A stretch of 44,762 nt of DNA from CAXNKG01 sp964202965 (GCA_964202965.1 CAXNKG010000023.1:1-44762); one strand, 5' to 3'. Positions 7,468-15,990 are shown, counted from the stretch's first letter. Made by a program: numbers and translations. The notes: generated by a model not told the origin, from the sequence alone.

Positions 7468-8475
7468 TCACGGTTCCCGCGACGCGGTGTACGCCGCAAT
7501 CGCGACCATGTCGTCGACGGTCAGCTTCGCGACCGCGTCCCGCATCAAGTCCGTCCACATCCCGTTGCGCAGCCCGTGCTGGAAGCTGTACAGCTGCCGC
7601 ACGACGTAGATCGGCGAGCGCGCGGCGAGGCTGGGCACCGGTCCCATTCCCCTGAGGGACGCGCCGTGGCAGAGCGTGCAGCGGACGGTTCTCCCGTTGG
7701 CGCCGGTCTCGACGAGCTGCTGGCCGCGCTTGATGCTGCCCGGCGGCACGTAGGCCATGAAGGACGAATGCGGATCGCGGAGCTCGGCGTGCTCGGCGTT
7801 CTCCGGCAGCTCAATGATGCGCCCCGCGATCGGTTCCGTGCCCGGGGCCTTGACGTCCACGAAGCGCATGTTGCCCGGACCGACGTACGTTTTGGGCACC
7901 GTGTCAGCTTCGACGATTCGGGTCCACTTCTGCATCTTCAGGCTGGCGAAGTAGTCAGCCGAGGCTTTCAGCTCGGCCTCGGTCATCTCTTTCGCAATCA
8001 CGGTCATGATGGCGGAGTTCTTCCGCGAGACGTCCCTGAACTCCTGCATCTGCTGGAGGATGTAGGCGGCCGGCAGCGCCGCCAGACCCGACGACTCGGG
8101 GTGGCCCTGACCGTGGGTCATGTGGCACTGCCCGCACGCGCGCACGGCCGGCCGCCGCCCGGTGGCCACGATTGGCGGCATCGGCGGGTGCTCGGCGGGG
8201 TACCAGTCGGGCGGTGCGAACGGGTCGTTGATTTCGGGAACCGTAAATCCCCTGGCGGCTCCGGGCAGGGTCTGGACCCGTCCGTTGTCCTCCCGCACCT
8301 GGCCCGGAGCGGCCAGCGGGAAGGCCCAGGGCAAGGTCTTCTGCGCGGCCACGTACTCGCTGGCGGCCGGCGCCGGGGCGGTGGGCGCCTGCGCCCCCGG
8401 CAGGGCGGGCAGGGCCAGGACGGTGACGAACGAGGCGAACGCAACAGTGTGCAGGCCGCGGGACCAGCGGGTCAT
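7468..8475 (-). CDS. Exported diheme cytochrome c family protein
   Basis: 335 aa with a signal peptide (MTRWSRGLHTVAFASFVTVLALPALPGAQA). Two haem-binding CxxCH motifs are visible, CGQCH near residue 120 and CTLCH near residue 255, so two covalently bound c-type haems are expected, one per domain. Candidate axial Met residues occur in MTHGQGHPE-type and MGPVPSL contexts. It is probably a periplasmic electron carrier or the haem subunit of a dehydrogenase. No partner enzyme is adjacent apart from the formate-type module across the array. An AGGAGG Shine-Dalgarno lies just before the ATG. Confidence 0.8.
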   Translation of the reverse strand: MTRWSRGLHTVAFASFVTVLALPALPGAQAPTAPAPAASEYVAAQKTLPWAFPLAAPGQVREDNGRVQTLPGAARGFTVPEINDPFAPPDWYPAEHPPMPPIVATGRRPAVRACGQCHMTHGQGHPESSGLAALPAAYILQQMQEFRDVSRKNSAIMTVIAKEMTEAELKASADYFASLKMQKWTRIVEADTVPKTYVGPGNMRFVDVKAPGTEPIAGRIIELPENAEHAELRDPHSSFMAYVPPGSIKRGQQLVETGANGRTVRCTLCHGASLRGMGPVPSLAARSPIYVVRQLYSFQHGLRNGMWTDLMRDAVAKLTVDDMVAIAAYTASREP

Positions 8476-8491
8476 AAGCTCCTCCTAGGGG

Positions 8492-8547
8492 GCGGACGCA
8501 CGGTAAACCGCGTCCGCGCAATCGTCAAGGTGGAAATGGGCTATAGT
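8492..8547. promoter_or_regulatory. Divergent intergenic region: 8-bp inverted repeat and candidate -10 box
   Basis: The 133-bp gap between the cytochrome gene and the lectin-like gene holds a perfect inverted repeat (GCGGACGC, 10-nt loop, GCGTCCGC, 8492-8517). A TATAGT sequence at 8542-8547 could be the -10 of the lectin-like gene, giving a leader of about 55 nt. The repeat may be an operator or part of the cytochrome mRNA leader. No -35 is clear. Confidence 0.35.
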
Positions 8548-8608
8548 GGGCGGCCGGGGAACGGGTCGACCTTTTCTAGTCTCAAAATCACTTATGCGAG
8601 GGAATCGA

Positions 8609-9283
8609 ATGCGACACAAGCTTGCTTTCTCTGCCGCCATCGTGCTGTCTGCGGCTCTGACGACCGCGGTCGCTCACGGCCAGGCACCAGCCGCACCGGC
8701 GGCTCCGCCCGCGCCGATGAGTTTCTTCATTACGAGTGCTGGATCTGGTGACGGCGCCAATCTGGGCGGCCTGGCCGGGGCCGACAAGATTTGCCAGACC
8801 CTGGGCGCCGCGGCGGGCCAGGGCAACCGTACCTGGCGCGCGTATCTGAGCCAGGCGGCGGCGGGCAATCTCCCGCCCGTCAACGCGCGCAGCCGGATCG
8901 GCACGGGCCCCTGGTACAACGCGAAGGGCCAGCTGATCGCCGCGAACATCGAGGATCTGCACGCGGACCGCAACAACATCCGCAAGCCGACCGCGATGAA
9001 CGAGAAGGGCGGCCTCGTGAATGGCGTCGGCGACATGCCGAACCAGCACGACATGCTCACCGGCTCCGATTCGACGGGCCGCGCCGTGCCGGGCAACGCT
9101 GCCATCACGACGTGCAACAACTGGACGAGCAATGCGATGGGGAATGCGATGCTGGGCCACCACGATCGGCTTGGCGGAGGCAACGCCTCATGGAACGCCA
9201 CGCACTCGTCGGCCGGCTGCAGCCAGGAAGCGCTCGTGAAGACGGGCGGCGCCGGGCTGTTCTACTGCTTCGCCGCGAACTAA
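8609..9283 (+). CDS. Secreted lectin-like protein (C-type-lectin-like / DUF1554-like)
   Basis: 224 aa from the ATG at 8609, chosen because GAGGG sits 6 nt upstream and the signal peptide (MRHKLAFSAAIVLSAALTTAVAHG) starts there. Earlier in-frame ATGs lack a ribosome site. A short Ala/Pro linker leads to a domain beginning FFITSAGSGDGANLGGLAGAD. It includes RTWRAYLS, NARSRIGTGPWYNAKG and a Cys pair late in the chain (TTCNNW, GCSQE, FYCFAAN). The block order resembles the DUF1554/C-type-lectin-like secreted proteins of unknown ligand. Function is not known; carbohydrate or surface binding is only a family-level guess. Confidence 0.6.
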   Translation: MRHKLAFSAAIVLSAALTTAVAHGQAPAAPAAPPAPMSFFITSAGSGDGANLGGLAGADKICQTLGAAAGQGNRTWRAYLSQAAAGNLPPVNARSRIGTGPWYNAKGQLIAANIEDLHADRNNIRKPTAMNEKGGLVNGVGDMPNQHDMLTGSDSTGRAVPGNAAITTCNNWTSNAMGNAMLGHHDRLGGGNASWNATHSSAGCSQEALVKTGGAGLFYCFAAN

Positions 9284-10065
9284 CGTCCTTTCCAGACCGG
9301 TGGGCGCTTTCCCAGGAAAGCGTCCACCCCTTCCTTGAAGTCCTCGCTCCCGTAGCACAGCTCGATCAGGTCCTTCGCTTCCGGCGACGCGATCCTCCGC
9401 TTCGCCATCAGGCGCCGCGTCATCTCTTTCGTCGCCCGGATCGTCAGCGGGGCATTGGCCGCGATGCCTGTGGCCAGCGCCCGCACGACACCCGCGATCT
9501 CGCTGGCCGGGGCCAATTGGGTGAGAAGGCCTGTGCGCATCGCGTCGGCTGCCGTAAACAGGCGGCCGGTAAACAGCATGTCCTTGGCGTGTGCCGGCCC
9601 GATGGTTTCGACCAGGCGGCTGTACGCCGCGCCGGTCACGCAGTTGCCGAGCGTCCGCGCGATGGGGATCCCGAAGGTCGATTCCGGCGTGGCCACGCGC
9701 AGGTCGCAGGCGACCGAAATCGCGCAGCCCGCGCCCACGGCCACCCCTTCGATCTGGGCGATCGTCGGCTTGACGACCCGCTCGAGCCGGTCCAGGACAT
9801 CGCTGATGTGCTGCTCGTACGTGACGCCGTCCTGCGGGCTCTTGAACTGCTGGAACTGCGAAATGTCGGTACCGGCGGCGAACGCCTTGCCGCCCGCGCC
9901 GCGGAGGATGAAGACGCGAATCGCGTCGTTGCGATCCACCTCCTCACACGCCGCGCCCAGCGCGTCATACATCGCCCACGTCATGGCGTTGCGCGCGTGC
10001 GGACGATTCAGCGTCAGGAAGGCGAGTGGGGGCTCGAGCTCGAAGATCGTTTCGGCGTCAGACAC
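9280..10065 (-). CDS. Enoyl-CoA hydratase/isomerase (crotonase) family protein
   Basis: 261 aa with a GTG start. Crotonase landmarks are present: TLNRPHARNAM near the N-terminus, the oxyanion-hole segment GKAFAAGTDISQF, and EGVAVGAGCAISVACDLRVA followed by ESTFGIPIARTLG. The second catalytic Glu expected after the GAG segment is not in its usual context, so hydratase versus isomerase or another CoA-ester reaction cannot be assigned. The divergent neighbour is a type III CoA transferase, suggesting a small CoA-ester metabolism unit. The 3' end overlaps the lectin-like gene by 4 bp. Confidence 0.88.
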   Translation of the reverse strand: MSDAETIFELEPPLAFLTLNRPHARNAMTWAMYDALGAACEEVDRNDAIRVFILRGAGGKAFAAGTDISQFQQFKSPQDGVTYEQHISDVLDRLERVVKPTIAQIEGVAVGAGCAISVACDLRVATPESTFGIPIARTLGNCVTGAAYSRLVETIGPAHAKDMLFTGRLFTAADAMRTGLLTQLAPASEIAGVVRALATGIAANAPLTIRATKEMTRRLMAKRRIASPEAKDLIELCYGSEDFKEGVDAFLGKRPPVWKGR

Positions 10066-10075
10066 GCGTAACTCT

Positions 10076-10082
10076 TATCATA
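10076..10082. promoter_or_regulatory. Shared symmetric -10 box for the divergent crotonase and CoA-transferase genes
   Basis: The 7-bp sequence TATCATA reads as a -10 on both strands: TATCAT (10076-10081) for the plus-strand CoA transferase and TATGAT (complement of 10077-10082) for the minus-strand crotonase. It lies 7 nt from the plus ATG and 11 nt from the minus GTG. The 23-bp gap has no room for two separate promoters. Confidence 0.5.
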
Positions 10083-10088
10083 GCCAGC

Positions 10089-11246
10089 ATGCAGTCGACG
10101 ACGGGCGGCGCGCTGTCGGGCGTGCGTGTGATCGATCTCACGCAGGTCATGGCGGGGCCGTTCTGCACGATGCTGCTGGCAGACCTCGGTGCCGACGTGA
10201 TTAAGATCGAGCCGCCGGAAGGGGACATGACGCGCCGGATGCCGGGCGGCGTGGGCAACGACACGCCCGCGTACAACGCGGTCAATCGGGGCAAGCGGAG
10301 CGTCGTGCTCGATCTCAAGACCGCGGAGGGCCGCGGGATCGCTGCGCGCCTGGCGGAGGCGGCCGACATCTTCGCGGAGAACAGCCGCCCTGGCGTGATG
10401 GCGTCGTTCGGCCTCGACTACGCGACACTGTCCGCGCGCAGTCCACGGCTGATCTACGGCTCGATTTCGGGTTACGGACAAACCGGTCCCGACCGCGCGA
10501 AGGGTGGCCTTGATCTGATCGCCCAGGGCGTCTCGGGCATCATGTCGGTGACCGGCGAAGCGGGCGGCCCGCCCATGAAGTCCGGTATTCCGCTGACCGA
10601 TCTCGGCGCGGCGCTCTTTGCGGCCACCGGCATTCTCGCCGCGCTGGCCCATCGTGAGCGGACGGGCGTTGGCCAGTATGTGGATACCTCACTGGTCGAA
10701 GCCGGCGTTGCGCTCTCGGTCTGGGAAGCGACCGAGTTTTTTGCGGGCGGCGGGACCCCGGGGCCGCTGGGCTCGGCGCATCGGATGGTGGCGCCCTACC
10801 AGGCCATTCAGTGCGCGGACGGCTACATCACGATTGGCGCGTCGAACAACAAACTGTTCGAGCGCCTGTGTGAGGCGCTGGGGCGTCCGGAATGGGTGCA
10901 GATGCCGGAATATGCGGACAACCCGAGCCGGGTCCGCAACAAGGCGGCCCTGGCGGCGCGGATCGAATCGGTGACGGGCACCCAGCCACGCGCCCACTGG
11001 CTCGAGGCGTTCGGCCGCCGCGACATTCCCTGCGGGCCGATCAACGACTATGCGGCTGTCTTTGCGGACCCCCACATCGTGGCCCGGGAGATGGTCGTCA
11101 ACGTGGAGCACCCGTCCCTGGGATCGCTCCGGGCGCTCGGATCGCCGATCAAGATGAGCGCGACGCCGCCCGACGTGCGCCGGTGTGCGCCGCGGCTCGG
11201 TGAGCATACCGAGGCGGTGCTCAGGGAGTTCGGGCTAACGCGGTAG
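10089..11246 (+). CDS. Type III (CaiB/BaiF) acyl-CoA:CoA transferase
   Basis: 385 aa from ATG 10089. The N-terminal block LSGVRVIDLTQVMAGPFCTMLLADLGADVIKIE is the family hallmark in pieces (GVRVIDLTQ, MAGPF, LADLGADVIKIE). The conserved catalytic Asp is expected in GGLDLIAQG, and the RLIYGSISGYGQTGP block is also intact. Members move CoA between carboxylic acids such as carnitine, formate/oxalate or bile acids; the substrate here is unknown. Together with the divergent crotonase it suggests activation and transformation of a carboxylic acid. Formyl-CoA:oxalate CoA transferase belongs to this family, which is worth noting beside the OFA transporter, but the genes are 3.5 kb apart. Confidence 0.9.
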   Translation: MQSTTGGALSGVRVIDLTQVMAGPFCTMLLADLGADVIKIEPPEGDMTRRMPGGVGNDTPAYNAVNRGKRSVVLDLKTAEGRGIAARLAEAADIFAENSRPGVMASFGLDYATLSARSPRLIYGSISGYGQTGPDRAKGGLDLIAQGVSGIMSVTGEAGGPPMKSGIPLTDLGAALFAATGILAALAHRERTGVGQYVDTSLVEAGVALSVWEATEFFAGGGTPGPLGSAHRMVAPYQAIQCADGYITIGASNNKLFERLCEALGRPEWVQMPEYADNPSRVRNKAALAARIESVTGTQPRAHWLEAFGRRDIPCGPINDYAAVFADPHIVAREMVVNVEHPSLGSLRALGSPIKMSATPPDVRRCAPRLGEHTEAVLREFGLTR

Positions 11247-11765
11247 CGCCCCGCGGGTTTCCGCTCCGCGGATGATGCGTTCGGCGGTGACAGTCCCCAG
11301 CAGCTGGATTTCGCTCCCGGGCAGGAAGATCGCCATCGCGCCCTCCGGCAGCACGGGCTCCGGGAAGCGGCGCCCGGTGGCCGTCTCGAGCGGCGCCCGC
11401 TGGCCGACCAGGACCCGGTTGTTGCCTGGAGCGGGCGGCAGCCGCAGCAACTCGTCCGGCGTGAAGTCCAGTTCGGTCGCCGCGACGATCTCACTGCCCC
11501 CGAATGCCGCCTCCGCCGCCTCGCGCATCGCGGCCGCTCGGCCGGTCCGGATGTCGTTCAAGGGCACCCGCAGGGCGCGGAGCGCGCCGCCCAGCCGGCG
11601 CAGTTCCGCAACAGTGCTGGCCGGGATCAGATAGATGATCTTGCCGCCGTCCTGGATCGCCGCGATCAGCCGTTCCTCCTCGGAGATCGTGTACGCCTGC
11701 CGGGCGCGGGCGATCGTGGGGAAGGACAGCGTCGCGAGCGTCAACAGAAGATGCCGACGGTGCAT
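11235..11765 (-). CDS. Hypothetical secreted protein
   Basis: 176 aa. The N-terminus MHRRHLLLTLATLSFPTIARA is a signal peptide with a twin-Arg-free n-region. The mature part has ISEEERLIAAIQDGGKIIYLIPA, then an amphipathic helix region and ELLRLPPAPGNNRVLVGQ. I recognise no family. The chain contains no Cys and no obvious metal site. Its 3' end overlaps the CoA transferase by 12 bp in convergent orientation. A TAGAAT box 9 nt before the ATG suggests a leaderless transcript. Confidence 0.6.
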   Translation of the reverse strand: MHRRHLLLTLATLSFPTIARARQAYTISEEERLIAAIQDGGKIIYLIPASTVAELRRLGGALRALRVPLNDIRTGRAAAMREAAEAAFGGSEIVAATELDFTPDELLRLPPAPGNNRVLVGQRAPLETATGRRFPEPVLPEGAMAIFLPGSEIQLLGTVTAERIIRGAETRGALPR

Positions 11766-11774
11766 GCCGCCGGC

Positions 11775-11780
11775 ATTCTA
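11775..11780 (-). promoter_or_regulatory. -10 box of the hypothetical secreted protein gene
   Basis: TAGAAT on the minus strand ends 9 nt before the ATG at 11765, predicting a leader of only a few nucleotides. No -35 hexamer is convincing. Confidence 0.4.
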
Positions 11781-11839
11781 GCGCGTGCCGCGACTCGACG
11801 CCGAGCGTGGCGAGTGGAATCACGAGCCGTTCGACGGCG

Positions 11840-11845
11840 TATAAT
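11840..11845 (+). promoter_or_regulatory. -10 box (consensus TATAAT) of the small GAF-like gene
   Basis: A perfect TATAAT ends 9 nt before the GTG at 11855. This placement predicts a nearly leaderless mRNA and favours GTG 11855 over the upstream in-frame ATG at 11807, which would precede the transcription start. Confidence 0.55.
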
Positions 11846-11854
11846 GACCGCATC

Positions 11855-12229
11855 GTGACAGTCGAGGTGGCGTCCGATCTTCATCGCCTCGATGAGGCAT
11901 CGACCCTTGTCGAGGTGCTGCAGTGGGTGGTGGACGGCTCGCGCCGGCGCGCCACCAGCGTCACGCTGTTCATCGTCAAGGGCTCCGCGCTTCAACCGTG
12001 GCGCGAATCCGGCACTGAACCGGCCAGCCGCGCGGGCCGCGCGTTTCCACTCAGCGTCGGCGGCCGTGTGGTCGCCGTGCTGGTCGCCAATCCTCCAGAC
12101 GAGGCGGCGGCTGCCGCCATCGACATCCTGACGAGTTACGCGAGCCGCGCGCTCGAATCGATGACCCTCCACAAGGCGCTGGGCCTCGTTCCACCCCGCG
12201 CCAAAAAAACGGGGTCGGGAGTCATTTGA
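11855..12229 (+). CDS. Small GAF-like domain protein of unknown function
   Basis: 124 aa from GTG 11855. There is no signal peptide. The pattern of a helix (HRLDEASTLVEVLQWVVDGSRRRA), a strand (SVTLFIVKG), a second strand pair (RAFPLSVGGRVVAVLVANP) and a closing helix (AAIDILTSYASRALESMTLHKAL) is reminiscent of a minimal GAF domain, but no ligand residues are recognisable. The last residues (KKTGSGVI) and stop come from a REP-like repeat at 12211-12227. Its stop overlaps the TTG start of the lytic transglycosylase, so the two are probably co-translated. Confidence 0.55.
   Translation: MTVEVASDLHRLDEASTLVEVLQWVVDGSRRRATSVTLFIVKGSALQPWRESGTEPASRAGRAFPLSVGGRVVAVLVANPPDEAAAAAIDILTSYASRALESMTLHKALGLVPPRAKKTGSGVI
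12211..12227. repeat. REP-like element GGGGTCGGGAGTCATTT
   Basis: GGGGTCGGGAGTCAT matches 14 of 15 bases with GGGGTCGGGGGTCAT at 44746-44760 near the window end. Here it supplies the last codons and stop of one gene and the GGGAG ribosome site of the next. Two copies suggest a dispersed element; more copies would be needed to name a family. Confidence 0.5.
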
Positions 12230-14403
12230 AGAGGACAGTCGCTATTGCTTGCGCCGTCATCGCGTTGGCGATCACGGGCGGTGGGCGGCTGGGCGCCCAG
12301 ACGGGTCTCACGACCACGAGTCATCCGCCTCTTCCAGGCCATCCGTCCCTGTACTGGCTGGTGCCTGGACCGGCGGCGTCACGGCCGGCCGGTCGCCAGA
12401 CGGCTGAGACCGCGCTTGTGCGGTTTGCCCGGGGCACCGCCCTGATTGCGAAAGACGACTTCGCCGCCGGACTCCCGCTCGTCAGGACCGACGATCTGGC
12501 GGCAACACCGCTGGCGGCGTACAGCCGCTACTACACCGGAGTCGCGCTTCTTGGCCTGGGGAGGTCGCAGGAAGCGGAAACCGTGCTGGCTGCCATCGGG
12601 AACATGCCGGTCGGGTACCTGGAGGAGGCCGTCCCGCTGCGGCTGGCCGAGGCCGCGGTCGCCGCGGGGCATCCGGTGCGGGCCATCGACGTCCTCGAGG
12701 CACTGAGCGCCGACGAAGACCTCGCGTCTCCCGAAGCGGTGCTCGTGCAGCTGGCCACGGCCTTCGAGGCTGCGGGCGAGTACGACAAGGCATTCCGCGC
12801 CTACCAGCGCGTGTACTACGAGTTTCCGCTCACCGACGACGCGATCGCGGCGCAGGCAGGCATGGAGCGGCTGCTGACGCCTGGCCGCCTTCCAGCGGAG
12901 CGGTTCACACTGGAACGCGATCGAGCCGAGATGCTGTTCGCGGCACGACGCTGGGCCCAGGCGCGCTCGGCGTTTGCGGCGCTGGCACGTGCCGGCTCAC
13001 GAGACGACCGCGAGCTCACGGCCCTGCGTCTCGCTGAATGCGACTATTACCTCGAACGCCACCGCGCGGCGCGGGCAGCGTTGGCGCCCTTCCTGGACGA
13101 CGCCTTACGCGAAGCGGAGGCGCGGTTCTTTCACCTCACGGCGACCCGCGCACTGGGCGACCGGGCGACCTATGTGCGACTGGCGCGTGCGCTCGTCGCG
13201 GATCATCCGGACAGCAGCTGGGCGGAGGAGACGCTGAACAACCTGGCGTCCCACTACATTACGAATGACGACGAGGCCAGCGCCGACGGGGTCTTCCGCG
13301 AGCTCGCACGACGCTTCCCGAAGAGCCGCTACGGCGACCGGGCAGCGTGGAAGGTCGGGTGGCTGGCCTACAAGCAGGATCGCTTTGCGGACGCCGCGGC
13401 AACCTTCGAGGCGGCGGCTGCTGCGTTTCCCCGGGCGGACTATCGGCCCTCCTGGCTGTACTGGGCAGCCCGATCGCGGGATCAGCTCGGCACCCGTCCT
13501 GCCGCCCACGTGCTCTATCGCATCGTCGCGGCCGACTACCTGAATTCGTACTACGGCCGTCTGGCCTCGGCCATTCTTGCCGAGCGCCGGGAACCGATGG
13601 TGCGTCCGATCGTGGCTGTGGAGCCGACACCGGCGGCGCCGCTCGTCCCCAACGACGCGGTCATCAGAGCATTGATTGGGGCCGGCCTGTACGATGACGC
13701 GCTGCGCGAGGTCGATTACGCGCGCGGCACGTGGGGCGATTCGGCCGCGCTGCAGGCGACCGTCGCCTGGATTCGCAATCGCCGCGGCCTGGCGCCGGGT
13801 GCCACCGAGCGCTTTCTCGACGTCCGCGGCGCGATCACCATCATGCGGCGGGCGTATCCGCAGTTCATGGCGGCGGGCGGAGAGCAGCTCCCGCCCGACG
13901 TGCTCCGCGTGATCTTCCCGCTCGACTACTGGCCGCTCATCAAGAAGTACTCGGACGCCCACACGCTCGATCCGTATCTGATGACCGCGCTTATCGCGCA
14001 GGAATCGACGTTCACGCCGGACATCCGGTCGTCCGCCAACGCCGTCGGCCTGATGCAGCTGATTCCGGGGACCGGCCGCCGGTACGCCGGGAAGCTTGGC
14101 ATTCGTTACTCCGCGCGCATTCTGACGCAGCCGGAAACGAATATCCGTCTGGGGATGCGCTATTTCAAGGATCTGATCAACCGGTTTGGCGGCGCGCATT
14201 TCGCCCTTGCCAGCTACAACGCTGGCGAGGGCCGCATTCCACGCTGGATCGAGGAGCGCCCCGGCTTCACGCAGGACGAATTCATCGACGACATTCCGTT
14301 TCTCGAGACCCAGACGTATGTCAAACGGATTCTCGGGACCGCCGACGACTACCGGCGGCTGTACGGCGGGGGCGTTCTGAGCGCCTCCAGCGCCAGCCGC
14401 TAG
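12226..14403 (+). CDS. Soluble lytic transglycosylase (Slt70-like) with TPR-type helical domain
   Basis: 725 aa, TTG start overlapping the previous stop (TTGA), with GGGAG 4 nt upstream. Signal peptide MKRTVAIACAVIALAITGGGRLGAQ places it in the periplasm. Residues about 50-500 are TPR/superhelical repeats (for example AFEAAGEYDKAFRAYQRVYYEFP and RRFPKSRYGDRAAWKVGWLAY, in part). The C-terminal SLT domain has the catalytic Glu in LIAQESTFTP, then SSANAVGLMQLIPGTG and FALASYNAGEGRIPRW. It should cleave peptidoglycan between MurNAc and GlcNAc to give 1,6-anhydro ends. The membrane transglycosylase MltG is encoded separately at 31750. Confidence 0.92.
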   Translation: MKRTVAIACAVIALAITGGGRLGAQTGLTTTSHPPLPGHPSLYWLVPGPAASRPAGRQTAETALVRFARGTALIAKDDFAAGLPLVRTDDLAATPLAAYSRYYTGVALLGLGRSQEAETVLAAIGNMPVGYLEEAVPLRLAEAAVAAGHPVRAIDVLEALSADEDLASPEAVLVQLATAFEAAGEYDKAFRAYQRVYYEFPLTDDAIAAQAGMERLLTPGRLPAERFTLERDRAEMLFAARRWAQARSAFAALARAGSRDDRELTALRLAECDYYLERHRAARAALAPFLDDALREAEARFFHLTATRALGDRATYVRLARALVADHPDSSWAEETLNNLASHYITNDDEASADGVFRELARRFPKSRYGDRAAWKVGWLAYKQDRFADAAATFEAAAAAFPRADYRPSWLYWAARSRDQLGTRPAAHVLYRIVAADYLNSYYGRLASAILAERREPMVRPIVAVEPTPAAPLVPNDAVIRALIGAGLYDDALREVDYARGTWGDSAALQATVAWIRNRRGLAPGATERFLDVRGAITIMRRAYPQFMAAGGEQLPPDVLRVIFPLDYWPLIKKYSDAHTLDPYLMTALIAQESTFTPDIRSSANAVGLMQLIPGTGRRYAGKLGIRYSARILTQPETNIRLGMRYFKDLINRFGGAHFALASYNAGEGRIPRWIEERPGFTQDEFIDDIPFLETQTYVKRILGTADDYRRLYGGGVLSASSASR

Positions 14404-14406
14404 TCG

Positions 14407-15144
14407 ATGGCGGATCTGCTCGAGCTGACCGCCCTCGCCGAGACTCATCACTTCTGGTATCACGGATTCCGCGCCTCGTTCAGGCCAGTGCTTCAGCAGA
14501 TCGCCGGCGGGCGCCGCGATCTGCAGCTGCTCGATTGCGGGTGCGGGACCGGCTACAACCTGCAGCAGCTGCTGCGGCCGTACGGCCGGGCGTTCGGGTT
14601 CGATCTGAGCGAAGACTCCATGCGCCGCGGCCGCGCCGCGCGGCTGCCCATCGCCCGCGCGAACATGCATCACATCCCGTTCCGCTCGGGCATATTTGAC
14701 GTGGTGACCTCCTTCGACGCCCTGCAGAGCGTGCCGGACGACCGGGCCGCGCTGCGTGAAATCGCGCGCGTCCTGAAGCCGGGCGGCCATGTGGTGCTCA
14801 ACGTGACGGCGCTCGAGTTGCTCCGTGGGGACCACAGCGACGTCTGGGGCGAGCTGCGGCGGTACACGCCGCGGGCTGCGGAACGGCTGCTGGTCGATGC
14901 AGGCCTGCAGCCGGTGCGCATCGCGTTCGTCTTTGCGTCAATCCTGCCGATGGTGCTCGGCATACGGCTCGTGCAGCGGATGCTGAGTATGTTTCGTGGT
15001 CCGAGCGGGGAAGAGGACCTGCAGGTGCCGGCGGCGCCCGTGAATACCGCGCTGGCGTGGCTCGTGCGCGGGGAGGCGGCGCTCGCGCGCCGCGTCCCCA
15101 TGCCGTTTGGCAGCTCGTTGATGATTGTGGGGAGGAAACCGTAA
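14407..15144 (+). CDS. Class I SAM-dependent methyltransferase
   Basis: 245 aa beginning 3 bp after the transglycosylase stop. SAM-binding motif I is LLDCGCGTGYNLQQL (about residues 38-52), followed by the acidic loop GFDLSEDSM and motif IV FDVVTSFDALQSVPDD. The post-motif RVLKPGGHVVLNV is also present. A Methyltransf_11/UbiE-type fold is clear, the acceptor is not. Residues after 175 include a hydrophobic stretch (AFVFASILPMVLGIRLV) that may attach to the membrane. Close spacing suggests co-transcription with slt. Confidence 0.85.
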   Translation: MADLLELTALAETHHFWYHGFRASFRPVLQQIAGGRRDLQLLDCGCGTGYNLQQLLRPYGRAFGFDLSEDSMRRGRAARLPIARANMHHIPFRSGIFDVVTSFDALQSVPDDRAALREIARVLKPGGHVVLNVTALELLRGDHSDVWGELRRYTPRAAERLLVDAGLQPVRIAFVFASILPMVLGIRLVQRMLSMFRGPSGEEDLQVPAAPVNTALAWLVRGEAALARRVPMPFGSSLMIVGRKP

Positions 15145-15156
15145 CTTCGCGCTTCG

Positions 15157-15945
15157 CTAGAAGCGCAGCACGCCGCCGAAGTACGGCCCCCTCATCTTCA
15201 GGTCGCCTGCGTTCCCATCATTCAGGTAATGCACCTCCACGGACCGGTATCCCGCCTGCGCGCCCAGGTGCCGGCCGAAGCTCACCGTCCCGTTGATGTC
15301 GAAGTCTATGAACTTCGCCTCGAACTCGTCACGGCTGATGCTGAGGGCGGTGAACTCGCCGGTGATCGCCACCGTCGGCAGGACGTAGCCGCGGCCGATG
15401 ACGCCGATCGTCGGCACCGGGGCCGCCACGTCGGCTGTCGCGGTCGAGCGGAGCACCGGGCTGTCGACCGACGCGTCGATCGCGTTGTACTTGACGTCGG
15501 CAATGAGTCCGAAGAAGCCGCGATCGCGCGACACGAAGTCCCACTCGTACCCGAACTTCCAGAGGTCCCACTTGACGTCCGCCGTTGCCGGCGCGCCGAC
15601 CGTGAACGTCCGGCTCTGGAACGTGAAGGTGCGCTGGATCGTCGCCTCCTCGGCGTACTCGAACGTGACGTAGCTCAGCCGGAGCTTGTGGCTGCGGCCG
15701 ATGGCCGCGCGGAATTCCGGGAACATCTTGTCTTCGATGCCGAACTCCTGCACGAAGTCGACGGGGCCGACGGTCGACCCTGGCCGTGCATCGGCCCAGA
15801 TCGACAGCTCAGGCGATGGCGTCCAGGACATGACCCCGAGTTCGACGACGTGATCCTCGGCTTGCAGTACCTGCGCCTGGGCAGGCGCGGAGAGTGCACA
15901 GAACACGAACAGCGCAGCAGGAATACTCAGTAGACGGTTTCGCAT
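15157..15945 (-). CDS. Outer-membrane beta-barrel protein, uncharacterised
   Basis: 262 aa with a signal peptide ending APAQAQ. The mature chain alternates hydrophobic and polar residues in many short strands (LRLSYVTFEYAEEATI, WKFGYEWDF, GFFGLIADVKYN, LGAQAGYRSVEVHYL). It ends in Phe (GGVLRF), the usual C-terminal signal for BAM-dependent barrels. Length fits about 8-10 strands. No known porin or transporter family is recognised. It is divergent from the ABC exporter genes and shares their promoter box, so regulation may be linked. Confidence 0.65.
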   Translation of the reverse strand: MRNRLLSIPAALFVFCALSAPAQAQVLQAEDHVVELGVMSWTPSPELSIWADARPGSTVGPVDFVQEFGIEDKMFPEFRAAIGRSHKLRLSYVTFEYAEEATIQRTFTFQSRTFTVGAPATADVKWDLWKFGYEWDFVSRDRGFFGLIADVKYNAIDASVDSPVLRSTATADVAAPVPTIGVIGRGYVLPTVAITGEFTALSISRDEFEAKFIDFDINGTVSFGRHLGAQAGYRSVEVHYLNDGNAGDLKMRGPYFGGVLRF

Positions 15946-15990
15946 ACGTTGCTTATCGGCTGCACGCCGCAGGGCATTAGCGTGCCGCGC

